Assembly (NCBI RefSeq): GCF_030690725.1
Contig: NZ_JAUYGD010000017.1
Coordinates: 1-32,286 of the forward strand
Length of the DNA stretch: 32,286 nucleotides
Reading direction: 5' to 3'
Source: Pseudomonas sp.
GTDB taxonomy: Bacteria > Pseudomonadota > Gammaproteobacteria > Pseudomonadales > Pseudomonadaceae
The position numbers were made by a program, and so were the translations under genes. Shown piece by piece: positions 23,208-32,252 of this stretch (positions are counted from its first letter, which is position 1; each line of letters begins with the position of its first letter). A model generated the notes under the pieces. That model ran no database searches, had not been told where the DNA came from, and saw only the letters and a list, made by a program, of their open reading frames with translations.

Positions 23208-24566
23208 ATGCAAATAAGCACCTCGATTCGCGATTACTTCGCCAGCATGCACCAGCGCAAGCAAGACACCGAGTTTATGCCGGAAGTCGACGGCGCCATT
23301 CTCGAAGACTCGCCCTGGTTCACCCGCATCACCGTCTGGGTGGTCAGCGCATGCCTGATCGCGGCGTTGATCTGGGCCAATTTTGCCGTGCTGGAGGAAG
23401 TCACCACGGGTGAAGGCAAAGCCATCCCTTCCAGCAAGATCCAGGTCATCCAGAACCTGGAAGGCGGCATCGTCAGTGAGATATTTGTGCGCGAGGGCCA
23501 GATCGTCGAAAAAGGCGCCGTGCTACTGCGTCTGGATGACACACGCTTTCTCTCCAACCGTGGCGAAGCCGAAGCCGATCGCCTGGCACTGGTGGCCAGG
23601 GTTGAGCGTTTAACTGCAGAGGCTGAAGGCCGCCCCATCAGCATGCCGGCGGATATCCTGCGCCTGGCCCCACAGCTGGCCGAGGATGAGCTGGCGCTTT
23701 ATCGTTCACGGCAAAACCGCCTGCAAAGCGAACAACGCACCCTTGGCGAACAGCTGCGGCAAAAAACCCAGGAACTGGCTGAATTTCGCGCCAAGGCTCA
23801 GCAATACCGTTCCAGCGTGGGCCTGCTGCAGCAGGAGCTGAATATGTCACAACCACTGGTGGCAACCGGCGCGATTTCCCAGGTGGAAATCCTCCGCCTG
23901 CGCCGCAGCCTGGTGGAAGTACGCGGTTCGCTGGATGCCACCAACCTGGCAATTCCACGGGCCGAATCGGCGATGGATGAAATCAAGAGCAAGATTGAAG
24001 AATCCGAGCTGAGCTTTCGCTCTGACGCTTTCAAGGAACTCAATGAAATCCGTACCGAGCTGCAGAAGCTCACCGCCACCAGTGTGGCCATCGATGACCG
24101 CGTCAGCCGCACCACCGTGGTCTCCCCGGTGCGCGGGGTAATCAAGCAACTCAAGGTCAACACCATCGGCGGCGTGGTACAGCCCGGCAATGACATGCTG
24201 GAGATCGTGCCGCTGGATGACAGCCTGCTGATTGAAGCCAAGGTACGCCCGCAGGATGTCGCCTTTCTGCATCCCGGGCAGAAAGCCATGGTCAAATTCA
24301 CCGCCTACGACTACACCATCTACGGCGGACTGAGGGCCAACCTAGAGCTGATCAGCGCCGACACCATCACCGATGAAGAAGGCAACAGCTTCTACCTGAT
24401 ACAGGTACGCACCGATAAAAGTCATCTGGGTAGCGAGGAACACCCGCTGCTGATCATCCCCGGCATGGTTGCCACCGTGGACATCATTACCGGCGAGAAA
24501 AGCGTGCTCGACTATCTACTCAAGCCGGTGCTGAAGGCGCGCTCAGAAGCCATGCGCGAACGCTGA
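23208..24566 (+). CDS. lapC: HlyD-family membrane fusion protein of the adhesin exporter
   Basis: The product is 452 residues. A cytoplasmic N-terminus of about 40 residues precedes one membrane helix (ITVWVVSACLIAALIWANFAV). The first half of the lipoyl domain follows (GEGKAIPSSKIQVIQNLEGGIV, VREGQIVEKGAVLLRLDDTRF), then a long coiled-coil hairpin rich in E, R, L and Q (about 130-300). The returning lipoyl half and beta-barrel contain VVSPVRGVIKQLKVNTIGGVVQPG. This is the standard layout of type I secretion adaptors linking the ABC transporter to TolC. The ATG lies eight bases past the lapB stop; the AGGAAC Shine-Dalgarno overlaps that stop. It converges on tapT with a five-base gap. Confidence 0.94.
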   Translation: MQISTSIRDYFASMHQRKQDTEFMPEVDGAILEDSPWFTRITVWVVSACLIAALIWANFAVLEEVTTGEGKAIPSSKIQVIQNLEGGIVSEIFVREGQIVEKGAVLLRLDDTRFLSNRGEAEADRLALVARVERLTAEAEGRPISMPADILRLAPQLAEDELALYRSRQNRLQSEQRTLGEQLRQKTQELAEFRAKAQQYRSSVGLLQQELNMSQPLVATGAISQVEILRLRRSLVEVRGSLDATNLAIPRAESAMDEIKSKIEESELSFRSDAFKELNEIRTELQKLTATSVAIDDRVSRTTVVSPVRGVIKQLKVNTIGGVVQPGNDMLEIVPLDDSLLIEAKVRPQDVAFLHPGQKAMVKFTAYDYTIYGGLRANLELISADTITDEEGNSFYLIQVRTDKSHLGSEEHPLLIIPGMVATVDIITGEKSVLDYLLKPVLKARSEAMRER

Positions 24567-24571
24567 AAAGC

Positions 24572-25186
24572 TTAGGGCAAGGCATTCGGCTTGCCGTGAT
24601 TGCGCTGGAAGGTCTGCTCTCCCATCGCCTCAATCTGCCCCTCAATCAGCGCCTCAAAGGGTTTGAGCAACGCATCAAAACAGACAGGTGCCTCGACTGT
24701 ATTCAGTGCAGTAACAATCGCTTCGATGGTGGATAACGCACCGGGCATCGGTGCTTTGCGCAAGCGATAACGTGACTGCAAGCCCGCCGGCAGCACAACC
24801 CTGGGCAAAGCCGCCAACAATGGATTGAGGTGCAACAGCTTGCGCGCCTTACGCCAAGTGCCGTCAGGCACCACCAATAGCAGCGGCAGCTCACTGTGCT
24901 GTTCAGCAAACGCCATCAGCCCTTGCGCCTGCTCGCCAGGAAACAGCAAACACGCGCGATAACCAGGCTGCTGCAAAAGAGCCGCAAGCGACTCGAAGAC
25001 TTCCCCGACCAGCAACTCAGCATTACTCAAGCCAAGAGCCGCCAGACGTGCCGTATTCAGCGCATGCTTGACCTCGCTCGGATGCTGCAGAATCAGCACT
25101 CGAGTACGGCTGGGCAAACAGGGAATAAGCGCACATAAACAGCGCTCGGTTGGGCGGGTACAACGTGGGCATTGCTGACGCGGCAT
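24572..25186 (-). CDS. tapT: DTW-domain tRNA-uridine aminocarboxypropyltransferase
   Basis: This 204-residue protein belongs to the DTW family, whose E. coli member TapT (YfiP) transfers the 3-amino-3-carboxypropyl group of SAM to U47 of tRNA (acp3U). The N-terminal CPRCTRPTERCLC is the family's cysteine cluster. LILQHPSEVKHALNTARL and the signature VPDGTWRKARKLL (D-T-W) near residue 115 are the core motifs, followed by RYRLRKAPMPGALSTIEA. I start at the ATG at 25184-25186 because GAGGAG lies six to seven bases upstream; a longer frame to 25216 adds ten residues with no support. Its 3' end is five bases from that of lapC. Confidence 0.88.
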   Translation of the reverse strand: MPRQQCPRCTRPTERCLCALIPCLPSRTRVLILQHPSEVKHALNTARLAALGLSNAELLVGEVFESLAALLQQPGYRACLLFPGEQAQGLMAFAEQHSELPLLLVVPDGTWRKARKLLHLNPLLAALPRVVLPAGLQSRYRLRKAPMPGALSTIEAIVTALNTVEAPVCFDALLKPFEALIEGQIEAMGEQTFQRNHGKPNALP

Positions 25187-25224
25187 CGATTTCTCCTCAG
25201 CCGCGCAGTGTGCCATATCAGATA

Positions 25225-25259
25225 GAAAATCGGCCCTCCTCAGGCATCAGGGGGCCGAT
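25225..25259 (-). terminator. Intrinsic terminator of aer
   Basis: ATCGGCCC (25229-25236) pairs with GGGCCGAT (25252-25259). On the minus strand the stem is followed by TTTTCTAT. It lies 22 bases past the aer stop and upstream of tapT, so tapT probably has its own promoter or depends on readthrough. Confidence 0.75.
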
Positions 25260-25281
25260 AAGCATGCACGCGAACGGTCAC

Positions 25282-26847
25282 CTAACGATTGAAGCGCTCC
25301 GCCAGGCTGTGCAGATAGTCCGCCATGTCTTCCAATTCCTGACCAATTGCCGCGCCTTGATGCGCCTGTTCGGCACTGCGGTCAGAGAGCTGGGCAATCT
25401 GGGTGATCTGCCGGCTGATATCTTCCGCCACATGGCTTTGCTCTTCAGACGCCGAGGCCATCTGCTGACTCATGCCGGTGATACGGCTGACGGCTTCGCT
25501 GATGCCATCCAGCGCGGTGCGCACGGACTCCACACTCTCAACACTCTCCTTGGAAATCGCCTCGCCCTTGCCTGCCGTTACTACCGCCCGTTCAGCGCCA
25601 GCACGCAGTGACGAAATGATCTGATGGATCTGCTCAGTCGACTCGCGCGTGCGCGAAGCCAGCGAACGCACCTCATCCGCCACCACCGCAAAGCCGCGCC
25701 CCTGCTCACCGGCACGCGCCGCCTCGATAGCAGCGTTAAGCGCCAGCAAGTTGGTCTGCTCGGCAATCGAGGTAATCACATCCGCCACGCTGCCGATTGA
25801 CTGAGTGGAGTTGGCCAGGTCATTCACCGCCTGGCCGATATCCACCACCGCCTTGGCCATGTGGTGCATGGAGTCGAGGCTGCCGCTGGCCAGCTGCAGA
25901 CCCTGTTTAGCCAGACGATCCGCTTCTTCGGCGGCATGCGAGGTGCTCTGCACGTTGTGCGTCACCTCCTGAATGGTTGCAGCCATCTGGTTGATCGCCG
26001 TGGCGGACTGATCGGTTTCACTGCGCTGTTGATCGAGCATCTTCGCCCCGGAACGCGACAGATCGGCAGAACGCGTGGCGTGCATCTTGACGTTTGCGCC
26101 GGCATCTTCCATGCGGGTCAGCGCCGTTTGTAAACGTGCGTCTTCGCTGATCATCGCCATATCCAGCAAGGCCTGAGCGCCACGGCTATCGGTATAGGTC
26201 AAGGCGACCAAGGCGCTGGTAAATGCCTTGGGATGCTCGGCAAGTGTCTGCCTGATCAAGCTGCGTTTGGCATGCAATTGGTAAGAGCCAAGGCCAAACA
26301 TGGCGACAAAAATAAAGCCCCACAACCAGGGGCCGCTGAGCACAAAGTGCGCACCGAGAATCAGCAGACAGGCCAGAATCAGCGGCCATGACTGGAGAAT
26401 GTCGTACGTCCAGTACTCCAGCCTGGGCACCGGCGGTTTGCCCTCACGCAAGCGCGCATAGAGTTTTTCGGCACGGCGCTTCTGCGCTTCATCGGGTAAG
26501 GAGCGTACCGACTCATAGCCGGCAACCCGGCCATTTTCATAGATCGGCGTGACATAGGCGCTGACCCAGTAGTAATCACCGTTTTTCGAGCGATTCTTGA
26601 CGATCCCCATCCAGGGTTTGCCCTGCTTGATGGTTTCCCACATATGGCCGAATACGCCGGGAGGCATATCAGGATGGCGCACCAGATTGTGGGGTTGGCC
26701 GATCAGCTCTTCTCGGGTAAAGCCGCTGATCTCGACAAAGGCGTCGTTGCAATAGGTGATGTTGCTATTTAGATCGGTGGTGGAAATGAGCCGCTCATGC
26801 CCGGGAAACGTTCTTTCCCGCTGAGTTACTGGGAGGTTCTGGCGCAT
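25282..26847 (-). CDS. aer: Aerotaxis / energy-taxis receptor Aer
   Basis: This 521-residue chemoreceptor has a cytoplasmic N-terminal PAS domain (about 5-120) beginning [16 protein letters not shown] and containing [33 protein letters not shown]; the RHPDMP region is part of the FAD pocket of Aer. A hydrophobic hairpin ([34 protein letters not shown], about 165-200) anchors it without a periplasmic domain. A HAMP-like and coiled-coil region leads to the signalling tip [38 protein letters not shown]. The ATG at 26845-26847 gives the usual Aer N-terminus with AGGGAT upstream; a 25-residue longer frame is Cys-rich and unlikely. It senses redox state through FAD and signals to CheA. Confidence 0.94.
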   Translation of the reverse strand: MRQNLPVTQRERTFPGHERLISTTDLNSNITYCNDAFVEISGFTREELIGQPHNLVRHPDMPPGVFGHMWETIKQGKPWMGIVKNRSKNGDYYWVSAYVTPIYENGRVAGYESVRSLPDEAQKRRAEKLYARLREGKPPVPRLEYWTYDILQSWPLILACLLILGAHFVLSGPWLWGFIFVAMFGLGSYQLHAKRSLIRQTLAEHPKAFTSALVALTYTDSRGAQALLDMAMISEDARLQTALTRMEDAGANVKMHATRSADLSRSGAKMLDQQRSETDQSATAINQMAATIQEVTHNVQSTSHAAEEADRLAKQGLQLASGSLDSMHHMAKAVVDIGQAVNDLANSTQSIGSVADVITSIAEQTNLLALNAAIEAARAGEQGRGFAVVADEVRSLASRTRESTEQIHQIISSLRAGAERAVVTAGKGEAISKESVESVESVRTALDGISEAVSRITGMSQQMASASEEQSHVAEDISRQITQIAQLSDRSAEQAHQGAAIGQELEDMADYLHSLAERFNR

Positions 26848-27032
26848 TGGAGCTATCCCTGTCTGAGCTATTTGCATAACTGCAGGTGTAGGTCTAGCAC
26901 AGCAGTGCCAACACGCTAGCAAATGCTTGTTTTAAATCGGGCGGTAATGGTCAGGGTAGTTATCAGCGCATAGCAGCTACAGCCAGACGTTATCTGACCA
27001 TAGCCGAGAGCATGCAGACAGGCGGGAAAAGC
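26848..27032. other. Upstream region of aer
   Basis: This 185-base gap presumably holds the aer promoter. I found no clear ANR/FNR box (TTGAT-N4-ATCAA). ATGGTCAG (26947-26954) and CTGACCAT (26994-27001) form an eight-base inverted repeat separated by 39 bases, of unknown meaning. Confidence 0.3.
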
Positions 27033-27164
27033 CTAGCGTCGAGGGGGAACCGACTTGGAATCAGGCGCATTGCTGCGCACGGGAATGGGTTGCAGTTTTG
27101 GCCGCTCACACAAGCCAAGGGCAACCAACAGATCAAGCAAGGCATTCTGCAACTTGGCACTCAT
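27033..27164 (-). CDS. Small 43-residue ORF with strong ribosome binding site
   Basis: An ORF of 44 codons runs from ATG (27162-27164) to TAG (27033-27035). The start is preceded by GGAGG seven bases upstream, one of the best ribosome binding sites in the window. The peptide begins MSAKLQNALLDLLVALGL, an amphipathic or hydrophobic helix, continues CERPKLQPIPVRSN and ends in a basic tail KSVPPRR. I do not recognise a named family. It lies between the TonB receptor (99 bases upstream) and aer (185 bases downstream), all on the minus strand. It may be a small membrane-associated protein; the alternative is a chance ORF, but the Shine-Dalgarno and the helix argue for a gene. Confidence 0.6.
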   Translation of the reverse strand: MSAKLQNALLDLLVALGLCERPKLQPIPVRSNAPDSKSVPPRR

Positions 27165-27263
27165 AAAGTAGCCTCCAACCAAGGACATCGAATAGGTGAT
27201 TGGACACCTTTTTTCAGCCTAGTTCAGGCTGCTTGAAACTGCTGCCCACTTCGTCGCAACAAG

Positions 27264-29303
27264 CTAAAACAACACACGTAAGCCGGCATACAGTGTACGC
27301 CCCGGCCCCGGCTCGAAGTAGCGAGCGTTGCCGTCGTTGATGCGCAGGTTATCGAAATACTCACGCCCTAACAGGTTATCGATGCCCAGGTAAGGCTCCA
27401 GGCTTTGCTCGCCGACCTGAAAACGCTTACCGAGGCGCAGATTGAACAAGGAGTGACCGGGTGCGGACTGCGTATTCGCATCGTTTGTATACACCCGCGC
27501 CTGAGCTGTAACCCCGAGGCGCACATAGGCACCTTGATGCTCATAGGCCAACTCGCTGAAGAGGCTTTGCCGTGGAATACCGGGAATGCGCTTGCCGGAA
27601 AAGTCGCCTGCGGCCGTTTGATAATCCTCGAAACGGTAGCGGTTGTAGGTGTAGGCCGCAGACCAGCGCCAGGCATCGGCAAACTGCCAGTCCAGGCTCA
27701 ACTCCAGACCATCGCGGCGCGACTGCCCAGCATTGCGATAGAAATTACGGCCTGGTTGAGTCGGCAAGCTGAATGCCACCAGCTCATCTTCCAGCTCAAT
27801 CCGGTACACCGATAGCGCGTAACGCAGCGCAGGCCATTCGCCTTTGATGCCTAGCTCGCGACTGAACGCCTGGGCAGGTTGCAACGCGCTATTGAAGCCG
27901 CCCCCTTGTGGGTTGGCCAACTCACTGATGGTTGGCGTTTCAAAGGAGCTGGCCAGTCGCGCATACAGCGATTGCTGCGGGGTAAAGCGGTAACTCAGCC
28001 CGGCGCTATGGTTCCCGTCTTCCAAGCTGCGCGAGCCTGAATCATCGCGGCTATCGGCCAGATAGAAGTCATCCACCGCCAGTCTTATCTGGTCATAGCG
28101 CAGCCCGAGCGTGGCCTGCCACTGTTCGCTCAGGTCGATCTGATCCTCGATAAACAGCCCCTGGCTAAGGGCCGACTCATCCTGCTGCTGACGTGACTGT
28201 CCACGCTCGCCGAGCAGGTTGTCATAGCGTCTTCGATCATCACGCTGCGCTTCAAGGTCAAAGCCGGTGGTGATCTTATGCGCCAGGCCGATTAGCTCAC
28301 GGTGATGGCTGTACTGCCCGCCAACCCCGCTGAAGTAACGCTTGAACGTCGTCTGCCCGCTGGTGGCAAAGCCCAGTTGATTGCCGAACTCGCGGTGCCC
28401 CAGGTAACTGCGCAGCTGGTACTCATCGGCACCCGCCGCGTAGCCATCCCAGACCAGGCCCAGGCGCTGCTGACGAATATATTCATCGGCATCGAAACGC
28501 AGGTTGTTTGGTGCAGCCTGCCGGCGATCCGCCTTAACATCGGCAGCCGTAAGGCCGCCTGGGTCTTCGGCGCGGTTGTCGATGGCACTGAAGTTCAGGC
28601 GCAAGCGGCCAGTCGGTGCATACCAACGCAGCTTGCCGGTGAGGCTGTTGGTCTGCGCCCGGCTGTGCTGGCGATAGCCGTCGAGAACGGTGCTGTTAAA
28701 TGCCAGCAAACCACCCAGGTTACCGTCGCTGCCGCCGATCTCCCCGCGCGTGCGCTGGTAACCCAGACCTGCCGCACTCAGGTCCAGCTGCATAGACGGC
28801 AAGGTCGGCGGCTCGCGGGTTTCAATCGCCAGCACGCCGCCAGCGGCATTGCCGTACAGCACCGAGGCCGGGCCGCGCAGCACTTCCATGCGTTCGACCA
28901 GGCCTAGGTCGAGGCCGTCGAGTTCGGTCTGGCCATCGGGCATGGTCAAGGGCACGCCGTCCACCAGCACGCGAATGCCGCGCACGCCGAAATTACCGCG
29001 CGCGCCAAAGCCACGAATTGCTGGGCGCAGGCCCTGAGCCAGGTTGTAGCGGTTGAGGCTGAACACGCCTGGCACTCGAGCCAGCAAAGTATCCAGCGCG
29101 AGGTTCTGCTCGCCGGGCACTGCACCGGCATCAATCACAGTCACCGTCGCTGGCGTACTCAACCAGCGCGTGGTGCTGCGCGGCGAGGTGATCAGCAACG
29201 GCGCCAGTTCGACGGCAGTATCAGCAGATTCGGCAGCCGCAACAGCGGCGCTATCCGCCAATAGCCCAATAGCGGCGGCAATAGCGCAGAACGACAGGCG
29301 CAC
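27264..29303 (-). CDS. TonB-dependent outer-membrane receptor, PqqU/YncD-like
   Basis: The product is about 679 residues. A signal peptide (RLSFCAIAAAIGLLADSAAVAAA) is followed by a TonB-box-like ELAPLLITSP. The plug domain has RGFGARGNFGVRGIRVLVDGVPLTMPDGQTELDGLDLGLVERMEVLRGPASVLYGNAAGGV, and the beta-barrel ends in aromatic LYAGLRVLF. Segments EDPGGLT, SSFETPTISELANPQGGG and NARYFEPGPGRTLYAG resemble E. coli YncD, now PqqU, the receptor for pyrroloquinoline quinone; that link is from memory and substrate remains inferred. The start is ambiguous. A TTG at 29310-29312 overlaps the aceK stop but lies two bases from AAGGAG (29315-29320), whereas the GTG at 29301-29303 is 11 bases away; I chose the GTG. 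Translation is coupled or nearly so to aceK. Confidence 0.85.
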   Translation of the reverse strand: MRLSFCAIAAAIGLLADSAAVAAAESADTAVELAPLLITSPRSTTRWLSTPATVTVIDAGAVPGEQNLALDTLLARVPGVFSLNRYNLAQGLRPAIRGFGARGNFGVRGIRVLVDGVPLTMPDGQTELDGLDLGLVERMEVLRGPASVLYGNAAGGVLAIETREPPTLPSMQLDLSAAGLGYQRTRGEIGGSDGNLGGLLAFNSTVLDGYRQHSRAQTNSLTGKLRWYAPTGRLRLNFSAIDNRAEDPGGLTAADVKADRRQAAPNNLRFDADEYIRQQRLGLVWDGYAAGADEYQLRSYLGHREFGNQLGFATSGQTTFKRYFSGVGGQYSHHRELIGLAHKITTGFDLEAQRDDRRRYDNLLGERGQSRQQQDESALSQGLFIEDQIDLSEQWQATLGLRYDQIRLAVDDFYLADSRDDSGSRSLEDGNHSAGLSYRFTPQQSLYARLASSFETPTISELANPQGGGFNSALQPAQAFSRELGIKGEWPALRYALSVYRIELEDELVAFSLPTQPGRNFYRNAGQSRRDGLELSLDWQFADAWRWSAAYTYNRYRFEDYQTAAGDFSGKRIPGIPRQSLFSELAYEHQGAYVRLGVTAQARVYTNDANTQSAPGHSLFNLRLGKRFQVGEQSLEPYLGIDNLLGREYFDNLRINDGNARYFEPGPGRTLYAGLRVLF

Positions 29304-29308
29304 TACGC

Positions 29309-31039
29309 TCAATACTCCTTGTCGGCCTGGTCCTTACGCCGATAGGGGAACACATCGATGACCTTGCCGGCACGAATGGCCTCCTGCAGGCTTTTCCAGT
29401 AATCGGCGTCATACAGCTCGCCATGCAGCTCGTTGAACAGCTTGCGCTGCTGCATATCGGCAAACAGAAACGGCGGGAACTCCTCGGGGAACACATCCAG
29501 CGGCGCCACCGAATACCAGGGCTCGGAGGACATTTCATCTTCCGGGTAGCGCGCCTGAGGAATACGACGGAAATTCGCCTCAGTCAGAAAGCAGATCTCG
29601 TCATAGTCGTAAAACACCACACGGCCGTGACGGGTGACGCCGAAGTTTTTCAGCAGCATGTCACCGGGGAAGATATTCGCCGCCGCCAGCTGTTTGATCG
29701 CCAGACCATAGTCGTCCAGTGCTTCGCGCACCTGGGCTGCGCTGGCGCTTTCCACATACAGATTGAGCGGCGTCATGCGCCGTTCGGTCCAGCAGTGGCG
29801 CACCAGCACCGTGTCGCCATTGACCTCAACGGTAGACGGCGCGACCTCCAGCAGCTCGGCCAGGCATTCGGGGTCGAACTTGCTCAGCGGGAAGCGGAAA
29901 TCGGCGAACTCCTGGGTATCGGCCATCCGCCCTACCCGGTCGACGGTTTTTACCAGCCGGTACTTCTCGATCACCGTATTGCGGTCAACGTTTTTCGACG
30001 GCGAAAAACGGTCCTTGATGATTTTGAATACGGTATTGAAACCCGGCAGGGTAAACACGCTCATCACCATGCCGCGCACGCCGGGGGCCATGACAAACTT
30101 GTCATCGGTGGTCGCCAGGTGGTTGATCAACGAGCGATAGAACTCCGACTTGCCGTGTTTGTAGAAACCAATGGAGGTGTACAGCTCGGCAATATGCTTG
30201 CCCGGCAGAATGCGCTTGAGGAAGCCGACAAACTCCGCCGGATAGCCCACTCGCACCATGAAATAGGAACGGGTGAAGGAGAAGATAATCGACACCTCGG
30301 CCTCATCGGTGATCAGCGCATCAATCTGAATGCCCTGCCCCTCGCGGTGCAACAGCGGAATCACCAGCGGCCATTGCTCGTCGCGGGTGTAGATGCGTCC
30401 CACCAGGTAGGCGCCTTTGTTGCGGTACAGGCGCGAGGCGAACAGCTCGATGCGCAGGTCAGGGTCCTTGCACACCCAATCCGGCAAGTTGGCGTGCAGC
30501 TGCTTAAGCAGCCGCGCCAGATCGCGCTCAAGATTTTCATAGCCGACCTCGAAACTGAAATCCTCGAAGACCTGGCGCAGCGACTGCTCGACATTGCCCT
30601 TGGGTTCGTACAAGCGGGTTTGCGGCGCCCGCTCATTAACCCGCAGCGCCGGGCGTGTGGTGTGGATAAACATGCAGCCATCGTTGATCTGGTCATGGCT
30701 GAACAGCCCGCAGAAGATCGAGTTGAACCAGGTTTCCGCCAACTCATCGTCATAACGCAGGTCGATCAGGGCGATATAGGCCGACTTGACCAGCGGCCAC
30801 TGCGCCACATCCAGCAGTACCTCTGCGCTGTAAGCCTGGCCCAGGCCAGCACTGACCGCGTTGACGCACTCTTCATACAAGGCAATACGTGCCGCCGAAG
30901 CCTGTTGAATTTCCTGCCACTGCGCCTGCTCGAAACGCACCCGCGCACCATTAGTGATCTGTCGGAACTGCTCGCGGTAATCGTCGAAGCCTTCGAGGAT
31001 AAGCGCGGCAATCGCGCTGGCCGGCCATTGCTGTGGCAT
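29309..31039 (-). CDS. aceK: Isocitrate dehydrogenase kinase/phosphatase AceK
   Basis: This 576-residue bifunctional enzyme phosphorylates and dephosphorylates isocitrate dehydrogenase, switching carbon between the TCA cycle and the glyoxylate bypass during growth on acetate or fatty acids. It spans the usual AceK length. The regulatory N-terminal half is followed by a kinase-like fold with the ATP-binding loop [32 protein letters not shown], and the catalytic region [23 protein letters not shown] with the metal-binding aspartates. The start ATG at 31037-31039 ([25 protein letters not shown]) has AGGGG eight bases upstream; the longer frame to 31207 reads through the leader. It lies immediately upstream of the TonB receptor and divergent from a DMT transporter. 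Confidence 0.96.
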   Translation of the reverse strand: MPQQWPASAIAALILEGFDDYREQFRQITNGARVRFEQAQWQEIQQASAARIALYEECVNAVSAGLGQAYSAEVLLDVAQWPLVKSAYIALIDLRYDDELAETWFNSIFCGLFSHDQINDGCMFIHTTRPALRVNERAPQTRLYEPKGNVEQSLRQVFEDFSFEVGYENLERDLARLLKQLHANLPDWVCKDPDLRIELFASRLYRNKGAYLVGRIYTRDEQWPLVIPLLHREGQGIQIDALITDEAEVSIIFSFTRSYFMVRVGYPAEFVGFLKRILPGKHIAELYTSIGFYKHGKSEFYRSLINHLATTDDKFVMAPGVRGMVMSVFTLPGFNTVFKIIKDRFSPSKNVDRNTVIEKYRLVKTVDRVGRMADTQEFADFRFPLSKFDPECLAELLEVAPSTVEVNGDTVLVRHCWTERRMTPLNLYVESASAAQVREALDDYGLAIKQLAAANIFPGDMLLKNFGVTRHGRVVFYDYDEICFLTEANFRRIPQARYPEDEMSSEPWYSVAPLDVFPEEFPPFLFADMQQRKLFNELHGELYDADYWKSLQEAIRAGKVIDVFPYRRKDQADKEY

Positions 31040-31127
31040 AAACGAACCCCTGCGGATGAATGCGGACAATTCGCCGAGCTTATCCAGTGGCCGCACCAAG
31101 TAAAAGCCGGCAATGCTTGGATAGGCG

Positions 31128-31156
31128 TTTATCTGCCACGAAATATTGCCAAGCAA
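31128..31156 (-). promoter_or_regulatory. Candidate aceK promoter
   Basis: On the minus strand TTGCTT (31151-31156) and GATAAA (31128-31133) are separated by 17 bases, a moderate sigma-70 match. It would give a leader of about 80 bases before the aceK ATG. The match to consensus is partial, so this is tentative. Confidence 0.3.
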
Positions 31157-31239
31157 CGGCTTTGAAAGCGTATTTCGAATTGCCTTGGCGTACGCGCCCG
31201 GCAACACTGCTCGCCTTTCTCACCGTCGTGGAGTTCGTT

Positions 31240-32136
31240 GTGCGTCTTGCCGACCTGATCCGTCTGCTATTGCTTGCTGCCATCTGGGGCGCCAGCTTTC
31301 TGTTTATGCGCATCGTCGCGCCAGTGCTGGGCAGCATGCCGACGGCGTTCTTCCGCGCCAGCCTGGGCATGCTCGGTTTGCTGGCGATTCTGCTGCTAAT
31401 GCGCGTGCGCTGGGATTTTCGCGGCAAACTCAAACACTGCCTGATTCTCGGAGTGATCAACGCCGGCCTGCCCTCGGCCATGTATTGCATGGCCGCGCTG
31501 GTACTGCCGGCGGGCTATTCGGCGATTCTCAACGCCACCACGCCAATGATGGGCGTGCTGATCGGCATGCTGTTCTTTGCCGAAGCCATGACCTGGAGCA
31601 AAGCTGCCGGCGTGGCCATCGGCCTATTCGGCGTAGCGGTGCTGACCCGCACCGGCCCGGTAGAGTTTGATATGCCGCTGCTCTGGGGCGCTGCTGCCTG
31701 CCTGGTGGCAACCGCCTGCTACGGCTTTGCCGGCTTTCTCACCCGGCGCTGGATCGGCCAGCAAGGTGGCCTGGATAACCGCCTGACGGCCTTTGCCAGC
31801 TTGTGCGGCGCCAGCCTGTTTCTGCTGCCATTGTTTGGCGGCGCCTTGATCATTCAGCCTCCAGCCAGTTGGGGCGGGCTCGACGTCTGGCTATCCCTGG
31901 CCGGGCTGGGCTTTATCTGCACCGCATTCGCCTACGTGTTGTACTTCCGCCTGCTCAGCGACATCGGCCCGATCAAGGCCAGCACCACTACCTTTTTGAT
32001 CCCGCCATTCGGCGTACTCTGGGGCGCCTTGCTGCTCGATGAGCCGCTGTCCTGGGCCTACCTGTACGGCGGCGTGCTGATCGCCATTGCGCTATGGCTG
32101 GTGGTACGGCCTAGCGCAACGGTCAAACCGGCCTGA
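31240..32136 (+). CDS. EamA/DMT-family inner-membrane transporter
   Basis: The product is 298 residues with about ten hydrophobic segments arranged as two EamA repeats. Repeat 1 begins LIRLLLLAAIWGASFLFMRIV and repeat 2 begins PLLWGAAACLVATACYGFAGFL. The C-terminal half has the usual pattern of STTTFLIPPFGVLWGALLLDEPLSWAYLYGGVLIAIALWLV. Family members export amino acids, purines or other small metabolites; the substrate cannot be read from sequence. I chose the GTG at 31240 because GGAG (31230-31233) is six bases upstream and it begins directly before the first helix. The frame is open to 31060, but that extension overlaps the aceK promoter region and is not membrane-like. It is divergent from aceK and followed by a terminator. 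Confidence 0.85.
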   Translation: MRLADLIRLLLLAAIWGASFLFMRIVAPVLGSMPTAFFRASLGMLGLLAILLLMRVRWDFRGKLKHCLILGVINAGLPSAMYCMAALVLPAGYSAILNATTPMMGVLIGMLFFAEAMTWSKAAGVAIGLFGVAVLTRTGPVEFDMPLLWGAAACLVATACYGFAGFLTRRWIGQQGGLDNRLTAFASLCGASLFLLPLFGGALIIQPPASWGGLDVWLSLAGLGFICTAFAYVLYFRLLSDIGPIKASTTTFLIPPFGVLWGALLLDEPLSWAYLYGGVLIAIALWLVVRPSATVKPA

Positions 32137-32191
32137 TTCACGCCTGAAACAAAAAGCCCGCTCTTTCAGCGTAATGCTGTTCACATAAGAA

Positions 32192-32230
32192 AAATGCCGC
32201 TTCGCCCTTGCCAGGGAAGCGGCATTTCTT
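32192..32230 (+). terminator. Intrinsic terminator after the EamA gene
   Basis: AAATGCCGCTTC (32192-32203) pairs with GAAGCGGCATTT (32216-32227), 12 perfect pairs, followed by CTTTG. The A-rich left flank and T-rich right flank suggest it can act in both directions. Confidence 0.85.
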
Positions 32231-32252
32231 TGTGCTCACCACCGTAGGATGG

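Noticed and set aside
26848..27032. ANR/FNR box upstream of aer
   Set aside because: Aer genes can be under ANR control, so I looked for TTGAT-N4-ATCAA, but no acceptable match is present.
27195..27216. Plus-strand terminator-like AGGTG/CACCT plus T run
   Set aside because: The stem is only five pairs and there is no plus-strand gene upstream to terminate.
27012..27236. 74-codon plus-strand ORF upstream of the TonB receptor end
   Set aside because: It has no Shine-Dalgarno, and the opposite strand has a better-supported small ORF at 27033-27164.
29423..31165. 580-codon plus-strand frame opposite aceK
   Set aside because: AceK on the minus strand is unambiguous; this frame is rich in His, Gln, Arg and Val, as expected of an antisense shadow.
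31040..31207. 56-residue N-terminal extension of AceK
   Set aside because: AceK homologues begin near [21 protein letters not shown]; the extension spans the likely promoter and lacks a ribosome site.
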